DNA of 64,000 bases from Xanthomonas campestris pv. badrii (GCF_012848175.1 NZ_CP051651.1:2542001-2606000); one strand, 5' to 3'. Positions 6,681 to 15,939 are shown, counted from the first letter of the stretch. Numbers and translations are program-made. The notes: generated by a model not told the origin, from the sequence alone.

Positions 6681-9134
6681 CTATGCATCTTCAACTTCCT
6701 TGTCCTTGACCGACTTGCGCTTGCCCGAGCCCTTGCGGTTGGCATAAAAATCGGACAACCACTGCTCGGGCGTCAGCTGGTCGACGGTGACGCCCAGCTT
6801 GCTGGCCTTGCCGGCCAGGATCTGATGCATGATCTCGATGTTGTCGGTCGAGGACGAAATCACCGACAAGGCATCGTCCATGCCGCGCAGATTGAGTTGG
6901 CACACCGCCGAGGCGTGGCCTTGCTTGACCAGGAAGCAGCGCGAGCGCTCGTCCAGCGAGACCACTACCTGGTACTCGGCATCGGTGAGCTTGAGGCCGT
7001 CGATGTAGTCATCGCGGCTGGCATTGGGGTTGGGCAGCAACACCATCGTGGCGGTCTGCTCGATCAAGGCCGCAGCGATGTCGCTGGCCAGCGCGTCTTC
7101 CGGGCTCTGCGTGGCGAAGATGCCCAGACCGTTCTGCTTACGGATGGTCTTCTGCTTGTTCTTGGCAAATTCCTTCAAGCCGCCCTTGCCGTCCAGAATC
7201 TTCCAGAACTCGTCCATGACGTAGATCAGCGGGCGGCCGTCGATCAAGGCCTCCAGGCGGTGCAGCAGGTAGTTGATCACCGGCACGCGCACTTCGGCGT
7301 TGTCGATCACATCCGTATAGTCGAAGCCGATGATGGACGCACGCGTCAGGTCGATGGTATCGACCGGGTTGTCGAACACCCAGCCCAGCGAATTGCCCGC
7401 CGTCCAACGGCGCAGGCGCGCGTACAGGCCGTCGTCGCCCATATTGGGCAGGCTCTTGCGGAAGTTGCTCATGCTGCGCAGGTGCATGGGCGTGTCCAGC
7501 ATGCCCTCCACCGCACGATAGATGTCCTCCTCCTCGCGTGCGCTGTATTCGGCCTTGCCACCCAGCACCTTGATCAATTCGGCAAGGAACTTCGTATTGG
7601 CTTCATTGCGCTCGCACTGGAACGGGTTGAAGCCGGTCGGCACACCGTTTTCCAACGCCAGATAATTGCCGCCGCAGGCGCGCACGAAAATCTCCGCGCC
7701 GCGGTCCTTGTCGAAGAAGAAGATGGTCGGGATCGGATCGAACTTCTGCACCTGGCTCAGCAGAAAGTTGATCAGCGCGGTCTTACCCGTACCGGACTTA
7801 CCGATCACCATGGTATTGCCGATCGCCTTCTCACCCAGCGAATTCTCCGCGGGGTGCGTGGCGTGGAAATTGAAGTAGTACGGCTGGCCGTTGGTCGTCT
7901 GCAGCGTGGTGACGCAATCGCCCCAGGGATTGTTGTGCTGCTTGCCCTGGGCGAAATTGTGCAGCGGCGACAAACCGAGGAAGTTGAGCGAGCTCAGGTT
8001 GGCGATGCGCGTGCGGAAGCGCCAGTTGCCCGGCAGCTGTGCATAGAACGACGACGCAATGGCCAGATCTTCCTTGGCCGAGACGAAACCCGCGTTGGAC
8101 AGTTCCGCGCGGGTGGTGGCGATCTGCCTGGCCAGCTTCTCCTGGCTATCGGCGTAGACCGCCAGGGTGAAGTGATATTCGCCCAGCACAAAGTTGCCGG
8201 AGGCCACGTCATCCATCGCCAGGTCCAGATCGCGGATCTGGCTCGACGATTTGTCGCCCGACGAGATCATCATGCCCTTGGTTCGTTCCAGCACCTTCAG
8301 CGCATCGTGACGACCGACCGGGCTGAAGGAGTGGGTGATGACATACTCAAAATCCAGATACTTCAGGCCATTGAGAATGCCGGGATAGGTTCCGTCGGCA
8401 TATTCCTTGACGTTGAGGATTGCACCGAAATGATTGATGCCGTCCGGCGTACGGATGACGAAATCGCCCGTCTTGTTGGCAAACATGTGCTTGCTGACGG
8501 GCAGATACGCAGGCACCGGCGCCTGCAGCACCGGGACAGGTTCATCGATGCGGTTGAGCAGATAGCCGAGAAACTCCAGCGTCTCGGAGAAAACCACGCC
8601 GTTCTTGGCTTCGTACATTCCAAGACGGTAGGGCGAATAATCCTTCAGCACCGCCTCGACGTTGGTCGCGAGTTCGACGAGCTTGGCGGCGGCCTGCTCC
8701 TCCTCGGCCCGAATCTTGTCTGGGTTGGCGGATTTTTCGACCAACCGGCGACCAGTGACAACCGGCCGATAGATCATGCTGAGATACAGTTCATTCTGCA
8801 TGATCTTCTGCGAAGACAGCGCAGCGTAGTATTCGTCGGACAGGGACTGATTGAACGATTGCTTGAAGCGCCCACCGGTTCCAATCCTTCGCCGGCGGCG
8901 AACATCGTGCGTCCAGAACGCCACATTGGCGAAGTCCGGGGCGCGCAGGGTCTGCAGCAACCGGTTGAACGTATTGTGCCGCTGCTCCAACTCGAATTCG
9001 TCGCGCCCAACGAACGGCAAGCCAGCCAGATGCCAGATCAACAGATAGTCGCCCCCTGTCGTCTTGACGACGGAGGGCGCGACGTGTGTCGAAACGGAAA
9101 CGAATTCGCTGATCGGACTGTCTGGGCTGAACAT
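6681..9134 (-). CDS. virB4: VirB4 ATPase of the type IV secretion system
   Basis: 817 residues with the CagE/TrbE/VirB N-terminal domain and a C-terminal ATPase. Walker A GKSGTGKT is at about 445-452 and Walker B LIYVMDEF at about 636-643, followed by the ATQSPEDAL sensor region. It powers substrate transfer and pilus assembly at the inner membrane. It ends in a Lys/Glu-rich tail. The start MFSPDSPISE at 9134 gives the normal family length. It is spaced 100 nt from virB3 upstream and about 70 nt from virB5 downstream. Confidence 0.96.
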   Translation of the reverse strand: MFSPDSPISEFVSVSTHVAPSVVKTTGGDYLLIWHLAGLPFVGRDEFELEQRHNTFNRLLQTLRAPDFANVAFWTHDVRRRRRIGTGGRFKQSFNQSLSDEYYAALSSQKIMQNELYLSMIYRPVVTGRRLVEKSANPDKIRAEEEQAAAKLVELATNVEAVLKDYSPYRLGMYEAKNGVVFSETLEFLGYLLNRIDEPVPVLQAPVPAYLPVSKHMFANKTGDFVIRTPDGINHFGAILNVKEYADGTYPGILNGLKYLDFEYVITHSFSPVGRHDALKVLERTKGMMISSGDKSSSQIRDLDLAMDDVASGNFVLGEYHFTLAVYADSQEKLARQIATTRAELSNAGFVSAKEDLAIASSFYAQLPGNWRFRTRIANLSSLNFLGLSPLHNFAQGKQHNNPWGDCVTTLQTTNGQPYYFNFHATHPAENSLGEKAIGNTMVIGKSGTGKTALINFLLSQVQKFDPIPTIFFFDKDRGAEIFVRACGGNYLALENGVPTGFNPFQCERNEANTKFLAELIKVLGGKAEYSAREEEDIYRAVEGMLDTPMHLRSMSNFRKSLPNMGDDGLYARLRRWTAGNSLGWVFDNPVDTIDLTRASIIGFDYTDVIDNAEVRVPVINYLLHRLEALIDGRPLIYVMDEFWKILDGKGGLKEFAKNKQKTIRKQNGLGIFATQSPEDALASDIAAALIEQTATMVLLPNPNASRDDYIDGLKLTDAEYQVVVSLDERSRCFLVKQGHASAVCQLNLRGMDDALSVISSSTDNIEIMHQILAGKASKLGVTVDQLTPEQWLSDFYANRKGSGKRKSVKDKEVEDA

Positions 9135-9234
9135 GGTCTTACCAAGTTAAGAAGGAAGCATCACACCAAGGACCATCGAAAACACCAACCCCACGCGGAT
9201 TTCGCGCGTGGGGTTGGTTGAACGGTTCACGTGC

Positions 9235-9546
9235 CTATCGCGGTTTGCCCGGGGGAGTCTTGCGATATTCGTTGGGACTGAACACCCACATTCCGGAATA
9301 CCGCTGGAGGTTTCGAGCACGCATCCGGAACAGCCAGCGCAATCCGAGCAACCTGAAAATCATCTCGTCACGCTTGGCCATCTGTTGCATGACAAAGATG
9401 ATGACGGGAATGGTGAACAGGTACCAAAGGTTGATGTACATCCCCAACAGCAGGCCACCGCCGGCGCCGATGAAGAAGGGGATGTAAGGCACCCCCAAAA
9501 ACATCGCTGGGCGGGTGCAGCCGCGGAAGAGGACATCTTTATGCAT
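9235..9546 (-). CDS. virB3: VirB3 inner-membrane protein
   Basis: 103 residues starting MHKDVLFRGCTRPAMFLGVPY, the typical VirB3/TrbD start, with two adjacent hydrophobic segments (about 16-38 and 40-55) and a basic C-terminal part. It is a small inner-membrane partner of VirB4. Its start lies inside the end of virB2 (8-nt overlap), indicating coupled translation. Confidence 0.92.
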   Translation of the reverse strand: MHKDVLFRGCTRPAMFLGVPYIPFFIGAGGGLLLGMYINLWYLFTIPVIIFVMQQMAKRDEMIFRLLGLRWLFRMRARNLQRYSGMWVFSPNEYRKTPPGKPR

Positions 9547-9946
9547 AGTATTGAACGATCTGCATCAATGCGCCGACTCCCTCGCAACTGTTCGCGTCAC
9601 CACCCTCGTTGTTCTTAAGAATCATGTTGGCGATCTGGCCAGCTGCGCCAATCAGAACACCGCCGATAAGAATGGGGGAAACCTCGGAGATGCGCTTGTG
9701 CGCGAAGGCAATCTGGTAGCCTGCGACGATGACGGCGATGGTGACCACGGCGATCGAGCCCATGTTAAGCAGCTTGGTCACGTTGTTAAGGAATCCGCAG
9801 ACGCGGGTATCCGTTCCGCCGAGGGTATCCGTCGCACCAGCGCCGCCAGCCACCAGCAACAACGAGGTGAACAACAGTGCCTTCAGTGCCTGCGTGCCGA
9901 CCATCTTGGCATCAGCAACTGTCTTCTTGTCGATTTCAAACTTCAT
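9539..9946 (-). CDS. virB2: VirB2 major pilin
   Basis: 135 residues from ATG 9946 (MKFEIDKKTV), with AAGGAG a few bases upstream. A longer in-frame ORF to 10021 has no good ribosome site. It has a signal sequence with cleavage probably after GAGA, then two hydrophobic helices (SIAVVTIAVIVAGYQIAF and SPILIGGVLIGAAGQIANMI) joined by a short basic loop (HKRIS), the classic VirB2/TrbC pilin layout. Two Cys in the mature form (VCGFL and NSCEGV) could form a disulfide. It follows virB1 and precedes virB3. Confidence 0.9.
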   Translation of the reverse strand: MKFEIDKKTVADAKMVGTQALKALLFTSLLLVAGGAGATDTLGGTDTRVCGFLNNVTKLLNMGSIAVVTIAVIVAGYQIAFAHKRISEVSPILIGGVLIGAAGQIANMILKNNEGGDANSCEGVGALMQIVQYYA

Positions 9947-10004
9947 GTCTAACTCCTTGGGAACAGAGGGGGTCCAGCAGCCATATCCTTGGCGATGTTT
10001 CATC

Positions 10005-10847
10005 CTAAAAAACAAATGCACTATCGACTTGCGGGGCCGTCTGCGGCGCGCGCTGCGCGGCGACGGGTGCAGCAGGTTGGTCAGGCGTTGTAGCCGCCGA
10101 CGGGGCAGCAGCGGGCAAGGCTACGCCGCGCCCCTGACCCGTCGGCTTTACAACGTACAGCTCGCTCTCCTCCGCAGGGGCCACGGGTGAGATGCGGCTC
10201 GGCAGAGAATAAGGTGCTGCAGGTGGCGCTAGCATAGGCGCTGACGGTGAAGCCGTCGTGTGGCCGACACCCGAAAAATCCTGAATGCGACGCGCGACGA
10301 TCGCATCCGCCAATTCGGCAGCCGCCTGCCGCAACGGATTGGCAGGCCGTAACCGCACCTGACGCGTGGGCACCACTGCAATTGCCTCCGCCCCGGAGCC
10401 CGCAGACGCTACCGACTGGCGAATGGAGGCATAGATCTTCTGCACGTAGCCGTGCTTGAAGCCGGTTTCAAAGTTTCCGGAGTAGTAACAGCTGAACGAT
10501 TTACCCCAGTTAGCGCCGGAGCGGGAATGGCATTCGGCCAGGATGCGCGAAGCAGCGACAAGATTCGGGCATTTCTCGAACGCCATCTCGTAGCTGGTCA
10601 GGCCGTACTTTTGCAGGTTGTACCGATTGACCTGGCCGAGCCCGAGGGAGAAGTTGTAGCCCTTCTGTTCCAGCATCTTGGCGGTGGCAACCGCCTCGGC
10701 CAGGCCGCGCGGCTCACGCACCAGCCTCCCGCCCACCACGCCAATGGCGTAGGGATTACGCGAGGACTCGACACGGACAACGTGCTGCATCACCTCGCCG
10801 GGAACGGCCAGTCCAGTGCACCCCATCAGTTCCATGCCAGGCAACAT
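10005..10847 (-). CDS. virB1: VirB1 lytic transglycosylase
   Basis: 280 residues. The N-terminal ~150 residues form an SLT/lysozyme-like domain with the catalytic Glu27 in VVRVESSRNPYAIG, then NFSLGLGQVNRYN and the CYYSGNF motif. The C-terminal ~120 residues are Pro/Ala-rich and probably unstructured. It would open peptidoglycan locally for assembly of the T4SS. No strong cleavable signal peptide is evident at the N-terminus (MLPGMELMGCTGLAVPGE), which is typical of several X-T4SS VirB1 proteins. It lies between virB11 and virB2. Confidence 0.93.
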   Translation of the reverse strand: MLPGMELMGCTGLAVPGEVMQHVVRVESSRNPYAIGVVGGRLVREPRGLAEAVATAKMLEQKGYNFSLGLGQVNRYNLQKYGLTSYEMAFEKCPNLVAASRILAECHSRSGANWGKSFSCYYSGNFETGFKHGYVQKIYASIRQSVASAGSGAEAIAVVPTRQVRLRPANPLRQAAAELADAIVARRIQDFSGVGHTTASPSAPMLAPPAAPYSLPSRISPVAPAEESELYVVKPTGQGRGVALPAAAPSAATTPDQPAAPVAAQRAPQTAPQVDSAFVF

Positions 10848-10895
10848 GTCATTTCTCCTCCAAGATCAAATCACTTCCATTGCAGAACGGGTGCC

Positions 10896-11954
10896 TCATC
10901 CCCCACGCAACGTTCTCAGGGGGTCGAAATCGATGCCGGTGATGAAGCGTCGCCCGGCGTGCGCCTTGATGTGAACCACGATGTCGATGGTCATCCTCAA
11001 CAACCGCTTGATCACCTCGAACTCCAGGCCCGAGCCCTCATTGGAGGCCTTGACCATCAACGCCAACTGGTCCCATGTCTGCTCGACACTTCCGGCGTGG
11101 CAGCTGGTAATGGAGCCCGGGTGTCCCGATGCGCAGTTACGAATGAAGTAGAAGGACTCATCGCCACGCAGCTCGGCCAGGATGATGCGGTCCGGCTTCA
11201 TGCGCAGACAGGCTTCCATGCAGCTTTTGGCAGTGACGTTACTGGTGCTCTGCCCACCTTTGGAATACAGCAGATGCACGGCATTGGGCTGGCTGATAAA
11301 CAGCTCGCGTGCGTCCTCGATGGTCACCAGCCGTTCTTCGCTCGGGATGTGATTGACCAACGCCTTCATGAAGGTGGTTTTGCCGCTACCCGTGGCTCCG
11401 GCGACGACCACGTTTTTCTTGTACAGCACACTTTTCTTGAAGAATTCGGCGTAATCGCGCTTGCGACGCAGCTCCAGCAGCTCCTGATCGTGGTCGCTGA
11501 CGTCGGCCGACTGCTCCAGCACCTCGTCGAAGAACCCGTCGTGCTTGTACTGCTCCAGCGACTTTGTGTGCTTGGAAGGAAGCCGGATCGTAATGGACAC
11601 TTTGCCCGCATCGCAGGCAGGAGGCATCACGAATTGCGCGCGCTGGCCGGTCGGGAAAGTCAACGACACCACCGGATCCGCATCGGTGATGCGCTGCCCG
11701 GTATTGCTCTCATTGACGACCGCAGTACAGAACTGCCGCGCGCGGTCGTACGTGAGAGATGGCACGTCGACACGCTGCCAGCCATGGATGGTTTCGAGGT
11801 ACAACTCGCCAGGACGGTTGATGCATATTTCAGTGACCTCCGGAGAGTTCAAATAATCCAGGATGCCCAGCACCGCGTACTGGTAATCCAGGAAGTCATT
11901 TGAAATTCGTGCGGTCGGGGAATCGTCGATCGTCATGGCAGCCATTTCATTCAC
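10896..11954 (-). CDS. virB11: VirB11 hexameric ATPase
   Basis: 352 residues. Walker A GATGSGKT is at about 186-193, the Walker B region (RIILAELRGDE) at about 256-266, and a His box (GHPGSITSCHA) at about 278-287, all diagnostic of the VirB11/PilT-like secretion ATPases. The N-terminal domain is of the usual size. The first usable start is a GTG at 11954 that overlaps the virB10 stop (GTGA); ATG 11945 is an alternative in the same frame. It energises pilus/substrate switching with VirB4. Confidence 0.96.
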   Translation of the reverse strand: MNEMAAMTIDDSPTARISNDFLDYQYAVLGILDYLNSPEVTEICINRPGELYLETIHGWQRVDVPSLTYDRARQFCTAVVNESNTGQRITDADPVVSLTFPTGQRAQFVMPPACDAGKVSITIRLPSKHTKSLEQYKHDGFFDEVLEQSADVSDHDQELLELRRKRDYAEFFKKSVLYKKNVVVAGATGSGKTTFMKALVNHIPSEERLVTIEDARELFISQPNAVHLLYSKGGQSTSNVTAKSCMEACLRMKPDRIILAELRGDESFYFIRNCASGHPGSITSCHAGSVEQTWDQLALMVKASNEGSGLEFEVIKRLLRMTIDIVVHIKAHAGRRFITGIDFDPLRTLRGG

Positions 11955-13129
11955 TTCGGCAGGACAGCCGAGAAATCGACGTCCTTGGCGACATAGACAT
12001 TCAGTACCGTGCCCTGGTTGATCGTCAGGGTGGCGGGACGACGTCCGGACTTCTCGACCGCCTGTTCGGCAAGCTGCTGCATGCTACGTGCGGTATTACT
12101 TTCAAAAGGCTGCTGCGTGATGACTCCACTGCCAACGCCGATCGTCGTCGTCTCCGGACCGTACTCCGCAGCTGCATACTTGAACGCATCGCTCAACAGG
12201 CTGATGAACAGCGCTGACGCAATCTTGTTACCCCAATGAGCGTTGTAGCTGCCCGGATGACCGGCACTGCCTAATGTATCGATGCCAGGCCCTTGCAGGG
12301 TGACATCCAGCCCGGTCGGCGTAGTGACGCGATCCCACACGACCTGCAGACGTCGAGTCGTCGGCTCGCCGGCGCCGTATTGCCCGAGCATCTTGGAGCC
12401 CTTGGGCAGCAGCAGGTTATGTCCGTTGATGGAATACACCGGCTCGGTAACGATGCACGAGGTGTAGCCGCCAAAATCGGAAATGATCCGGGTTTCCAGG
12501 ATGCAGCGGATATAGGTACCACGCACCAGCAGACCGTCAGGATTGCTGATCGGCTTGGCCAACGTGATCTGGCTATCTTCCGGGCTCTGTGGAGGTTGCG
12601 CTCCCGGCTGGCCGGGCAAGCCAGTGCCGTTGGTGGAGGACTCGGCGAGAATGCGCCGCTCCAGCAAGGTTGGACCGCGCTGACGCTCCGGGGCCGAGCT
12701 GACCTCATCGGTCTCATCGGTCTCATCGGTCGGCATCGGTGGCAGCGGCGGCAAGCTCGGCTGTTGCGCAAGCGGAACCGGCGCCTCCTCGACGGGTGCA
12801 GTCATGTTTTGCGGCAACGCCGGTGCAACGACCGTCTCTGTTCGCTGCTTCGGCGGAGCGGAATCTTCACCGCTTCCAGATGCAAGCCAGAAGATTGCAA
12901 GAATCAACAGCGCCGCAATGGCAGCCAGGAATACCAGCGCCTTTCGATTCAGCCGCTTGATGTCGCTGGAGCGCAACACCGGTTCATTGGCGTCCAGATC
13001 CGGCTCTGCACCCGCCTGCTGGCGCGCAAAGTAAGGATTGCTGCGCTCGTTGTATTCACCGTTGCGCTGCTCCTCCCCACCATTGTTCGGGGAGCGCTCA
13101 TCAGGACCGTTTGGAGTATTCGAGTTCAC
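11951..13129 (-). CDS. virB10: VirB10 core-complex scaffold
   Basis: 392 residues: a cytoplasmic N-terminus rich in Asn/Glu, one transmembrane helix (about 64-83, ALVFLAAIAALLILAIF), a Pro/Glu/Thr-rich periplasmic linker (about 90-150), then the conserved TrbI/VirB10 C-terminal domain (about 190-390: GTYIRCILETRIISD, LLLPKGSK, GSYNAHWG). It spans both membranes and joins the VirB7-VirB9 ring. The linker contains three exact 9-bp units encoding Asp-Glu-Thr. Four-base overlaps with virB9 and virB11 indicate tight coupling. Confidence 0.95.
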   Translation of the reverse strand: MNSNTPNGPDERSPNNGGEEQRNGEYNERSNPYFARQQAGAEPDLDANEPVLRSSDIKRLNRKALVFLAAIAALLILAIFWLASGSGEDSAPPKQRTETVVAPALPQNMTAPVEEAPVPLAQQPSLPPLPPMPTDETDETDEVSSAPERQRGPTLLERRILAESSTNGTGLPGQPGAQPPQSPEDSQITLAKPISNPDGLLVRGTYIRCILETRIISDFGGYTSCIVTEPVYSINGHNLLLPKGSKMLGQYGAGEPTTRRLQVVWDRVTTPTGLDVTLQGPGIDTLGSAGHPGSYNAHWGNKIASALFISLLSDAFKYAAAEYGPETTTIGVGSGVITQQPFESNTARSMQQLAEQAVEKSGRRPATLTINQGTVLNVYVAKDVDFSAVLPK

Positions 13130-13893
13130 TTTTGCTTGTTCCTTCGCAGACCGACGACGTTATCGCCATGGCGAACCACCAGGAAAGGGTAAGTCCCGTG
13201 CACGATCAGGGTGTTGCCTTCCACGGTCGTGTTGACGAGAAAATCCTCGGCATGTTCCTTTTCCCGGGCGAACACCGCAGGAAAGTTCCCGGTTGGGAAG
13301 CGCGTCAAATCCATGTTGATGTAAGTAAACTTGCCGTCGTCATAGACCCGGCTTGGAATCAGCCAGGACTTCTTGGTCCGTGTTGCATAGTCGTAGTCAT
13401 AGTAATAACGCCGATCCTTGAGGATCTTGGCATTCAGCAACGGGCCCTTCTTCGAGGTGTCAGCGTCCTCGACGTTGTTGAAACTGGTGTCCTTCGGATA
13501 AGTGAAGACCACCTTGTACTGAACACCTGCCTGCTTCGCCTGTTCCAGGCGCTGCCAATCGGTCGCAACCACCTTGAGCTCAAGAATGTAAGAATGCGTT
13601 GCCGTACGAATCATCATGTTCGTATCGACGTCGACATTCTTCGGCTTGAGATAGAAGACATTCTCACGCCGTGTGAGCTCCCAGCCGCCAGTGAAACCGG
13701 TGCTGTAGTCCAGGATCTTTTCGTTCGGGCTCAGCTCGACCTGAGTAGTGATCCCCAGACCCGTACGCACCTGGTAGATACGATCCGGCGCATATTCATA
13801 CTCCTGCACCACTTGAGCAGCCGCCGAGAATGCGCATAGTGCAAGTGGCAGTGCTGAAAATAACGCAGCCCTGTACCGATTAAAAAGTTTCAT
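13126..13893 (-). CDS. virB9: VirB9 outer-membrane core protein
   Basis: 255 residues with a signal peptide (MKLFNRYRAALFSALPLALCAFSAAA, cleaved before QVVQEYEY). The VirB9/CagX/TrbG N-terminal domain (YQVRTGLGITTQVELSP, GFTGGWELTRREN) and C-terminal domain (LIPSRVYDDGKFTYINM, FPAVFA, LIVHGTYPFLVVRHGD) are both clear. It forms the outer-membrane core ring with VirB7 and VirB10. It overlaps virB8 and virB10 by 4 bases each. Confidence 0.95.
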   Translation of the reverse strand: MKLFNRYRAALFSALPLALCAFSAAAQVVQEYEYAPDRIYQVRTGLGITTQVELSPNEKILDYSTGFTGGWELTRRENVFYLKPKNVDVDTNMMIRTATHSYILELKVVATDWQRLEQAKQAGVQYKVVFTYPKDTSFNNVEDADTSKKGPLLNAKILKDRRYYYDYDYATRTKKSWLIPSRVYDDGKFTYINMDLTRFPTGNFPAVFAREKEHAEDFLVNTTVEGNTLIVHGTYPFLVVRHGDNVVGLRRNKQK

Positions 13894-14909
13894 CGACCGC
13901 TTGCTCCATTGACATTATTCGGCGTCCTCTGGGGTTGTACCGCAGGCTGACCTGCCGGCTGCATTTGATCCGGGAATGCGGGCTGCGTCTGCTGCTCGGG
14001 TACCCCGCCCTGCGGCGCCACTCCCTGCTGCAGTGGCACAGCGCCTTGCGGTACCGCACCCGAAATATTCGCTGCATTGGGGTCCACCACAGCAGGCGCC
14101 ACTTGCTGTACCGCGGCCTGCGGCTGCGCATTGATCACAGCGCCAGCGGCAGGGGCAACCGGCAACGAGGAATAATCGTTATCCACCCGATAGTCGGTCA
14201 CCCGAAAGCCCAGGGGATTTTCAACCCGCAAACTGTCACTCATTTCCAGGTTGTCCTGGTACACGAATGCCATGGTTGCAATCTTGTTGTCGAGCAAGGT
14301 GGAGACAGTGGAATTTTTGTCATACACCGTTCGCTGGAAGCGCACGGTCGCCCCTTTGTAGGGCTGCCCCTGTCCGCCGATCAAGGTAATGCTCAAGATG
14401 TTGACGCGAATCGCCCGGAGCTTGCCATAGGTATTCAAGGGCCGCGACGGATTGTTGGACGAATGCAGTGCGCGATACTCGCTGACCACATTCGTGGCTC
14501 CCATCGCCGAGACCGTATTCCAGTCGCGCTGCCCGATGATGGAAAGGTCGAACGATTCACGCGCGATAATGAAACGCGCAATATTGCTGCGCGCCAGCGC
14601 CTCGCTGGTGCTGATGGTGCGCCCGCCGAAATTCTTTTCAAGCTTGGCGATGGTGCTGGTACCGGAGTACGCATCTGCCATGACCAAATACGGCACTTTC
14701 TCCTTGAGCGGCAGCATGTAGTAATAGCCGCCCGCCGTCATGACCGTGATCACCATGGACACAACGGCCACCATCCACGCACGTTTTTCACTGCGGCGCG
14801 CGAGATCAGCGATGCTCACCTCGTAGTTCACCGCTTTCTGGACAGCCGCACCTACCTGTGCGGATTCATCCTTTTCACTGATCTTCTTACGCAACATGTC
14901 GAGATCCAT
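13890..14909 (-). CDS. virB8: VirB8 assembly factor with long Gln/Pro-rich tail
   Basis: 339 residues from ATG 14909 (a GTG one codon earlier is possible). There is a cytoplasmic N-terminus, one transmembrane helix (about 45-65, WMVAVVSMVITVMTAGGYYY), then the periplasmic NTF2-like VirB8 domain (about 80-245). The last ~90 residues are a low-complexity Gln/Pro/Ala/Val tail (repeated PQ and QQ), which makes it about 100 residues longer than Agrobacterium VirB8. It nucleates the inner-membrane complex. It is separated from virB7 by about 110 nt. Confidence 0.93.
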   Translation of the reverse strand: MDLDMLRKKISEKDESAQVGAAVQKAVNYEVSIADLARRSEKRAWMVAVVSMVITVMTAGGYYYMLPLKEKVPYLVMADAYSGTSTIAKLEKNFGGRTISTSEALARSNIARFIIARESFDLSIIGQRDWNTVSAMGATNVVSEYRALHSSNNPSRPLNTYGKLRAIRVNILSITLIGGQGQPYKGATVRFQRTVYDKNSTVSTLLDNKIATMAFVYQDNLEMSDSLRVENPLGFRVTDYRVDNDYSSLPVAPAAGAVINAQPQAAVQQVAPAVVDPNAANISGAVPQGAVPLQQGVAPQGGVPEQQTQPAFPDQMQPAGQPAVQPQRTPNNVNGASGR

Positions 14910-15020
14910 CACCGGGAGGCCTTGACAGGCCTAAAACTATTGCCGCGACAACACGCGGATGCTGGGGAGACGTGCACTGTCTGCTGGACGCGCGCGCGCT
15001 GGCGCCCGACCGGCGATCAG

Positions 15021-15443
15021 TCATTGCAGCTTGGCTCCGGATGCAACAGGTACCGGCTGCACCAACAACTTGTTGGCAGATACGGTTACCGAAACGCCTT
15101 GTGCCGCGTACGCAGCGCTCAACTCGGTGGCGGCCTGCTGGACGCTGGTCGTGCTGATGTTGGAGACCGGCGCGATGAGGGTGTAATCAGACGGCAGGTT
15201 GTAAGACAGCTGCATGTTCGAATCGGCTGCCCATCGCTCGAGCATGGTCTTCAACGTCCCGTCCATGGGCGTGGCCTGGTACGTATAGGAGGTATAGAGC
15301 GGAATCTCGGTCGGAGCCTCGTCGAAATGATTGACGTGCTTCCACCTTCCACCAAAGTCAGGAGCAGGCTTGGTCGCGCAGGCACCGATCAACCCTACAA
15401 CCACGAAGACCAGCGACAGCTTGGACGCGTACATCGGATTCAC
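15021..15443 (-). CDS. virB7: VirB7 lipoprotein with N0-like domain
   Basis: 140 residues from a GTG at 15443. This start has GGAGAG five bases upstream and places the lipobox (LIGAC) Cys at position 22; ATG 15434 is the alternative. After a short linker containing the VirB9-binding-type segment comes a folded domain of about 70 residues (TLKTMLERWAADSNMQLSYN ... VSVTVSANKLLVQPV) resembling the N0/STN domain of secretins. Canonical VirB7 is only about 50 residues, and this extension is a known hallmark of Xanthomonas-type VirB7. It is the first structural gene of the vir transcription unit here. Confidence 0.9.
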   Translation of the reverse strand: MNPMYASKLSLVFVVVGLIGACATKPAPDFGGRWKHVNHFDEAPTEIPLYTSYTYQATPMDGTLKTMLERWAADSNMQLSYNLPSDYTLIAPVSNISTTSVQQAATELSAAYAAQGVSVTVSANKLLVQPVPVASGAKLQ

Positions 15444-15939
15444 TCTGACTCTCCAACTCGTAAATTTCGGGCCTGAAAACGCAAAAAGCCTCGACCCCAC
15501 ACACTCGGAAGCGGCGGAAGCAAGGCAGTCTCTTAAAAATTATCCAGCCACTCGCCGACAGACAGGCGGACGCGCAAGCGCGGTACGGCCTTGGACGAGG
15601 GCACACCGGGAAAAAATGAAAATGAATACGCTTGAGAACCATCCATAGTGTCGCTCCTGTACGGCCCTTCCGGCGCCGCGCCCCTTAACCAAGCTCTACC
15701 AACCGTAAATTCTTGATAACTCTGCCCTTAACTGCAAGGCGAGTCAACAATCGACGCATATGTTCACACGACTTACGTGACTTGAAGCACACTTCTTGAA
15801 AACGTTATCACATTCACCACGAAGCAGCCTTGTCCGGCTAACCACACCGAGACTGTGCTCATCAAGCCCCACGTCGCTTTTGAACCATCTACTCGATCTT
15901 GCCTACCGATCGATGCCTACTCGAGAACACAACCGATAG
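15444..15939 (-). promoter_or_regulatory. virB7 upstream leader/promoter region
   Basis: About 500 bases without a conserved gene, AT-richer than the surroundings between 15690 and 15830. On the minus strand it contains several GGA motifs (for example in AAGGGCAG, GGAAGGG, CAGGAGCG, TTGGAGAG) of the kind bound by CsrA/RsmA. Published work on X. citri describes CpxR and CsrA control of the virB7 leader. I could not assign a convincing sigma-70 pair: TTGCAG at 15732-15737 with AAGAAT at 15709-15714 is weak. A 37-codon ORF lies inside it. Confidence 0.4.
15533..15646 (-). CDS. possible 37-residue leader ORF upstream of virB7
   Basis: An ATG at 15646 preceded by CAGGAG at a normal distance opens a 37-codon frame ending in TAA at 15533, about 90 bases before virB7. 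The peptide begins MDGSQAYSFSFFPG and ends GEWLDNF. There is no recognisable family. The good ribosome site and position suggest either a small protein or a translated leader influencing virB7 expression. Chance occurrence is quite possible. Confidence 0.3.
   Translation of the reverse strand: MDGSQAYSFSFFPGVPSSKAVPRLRVRLSVGEWLDNF

Noticed and set aside
6672..9221. 849-codon plus-strand ORF antisense to virB4
   Set aside because: Composition is that of a reverse-complement shadow (Arg/His/Leu-rich, no domain), and virB4 is fully supported on the other strand.
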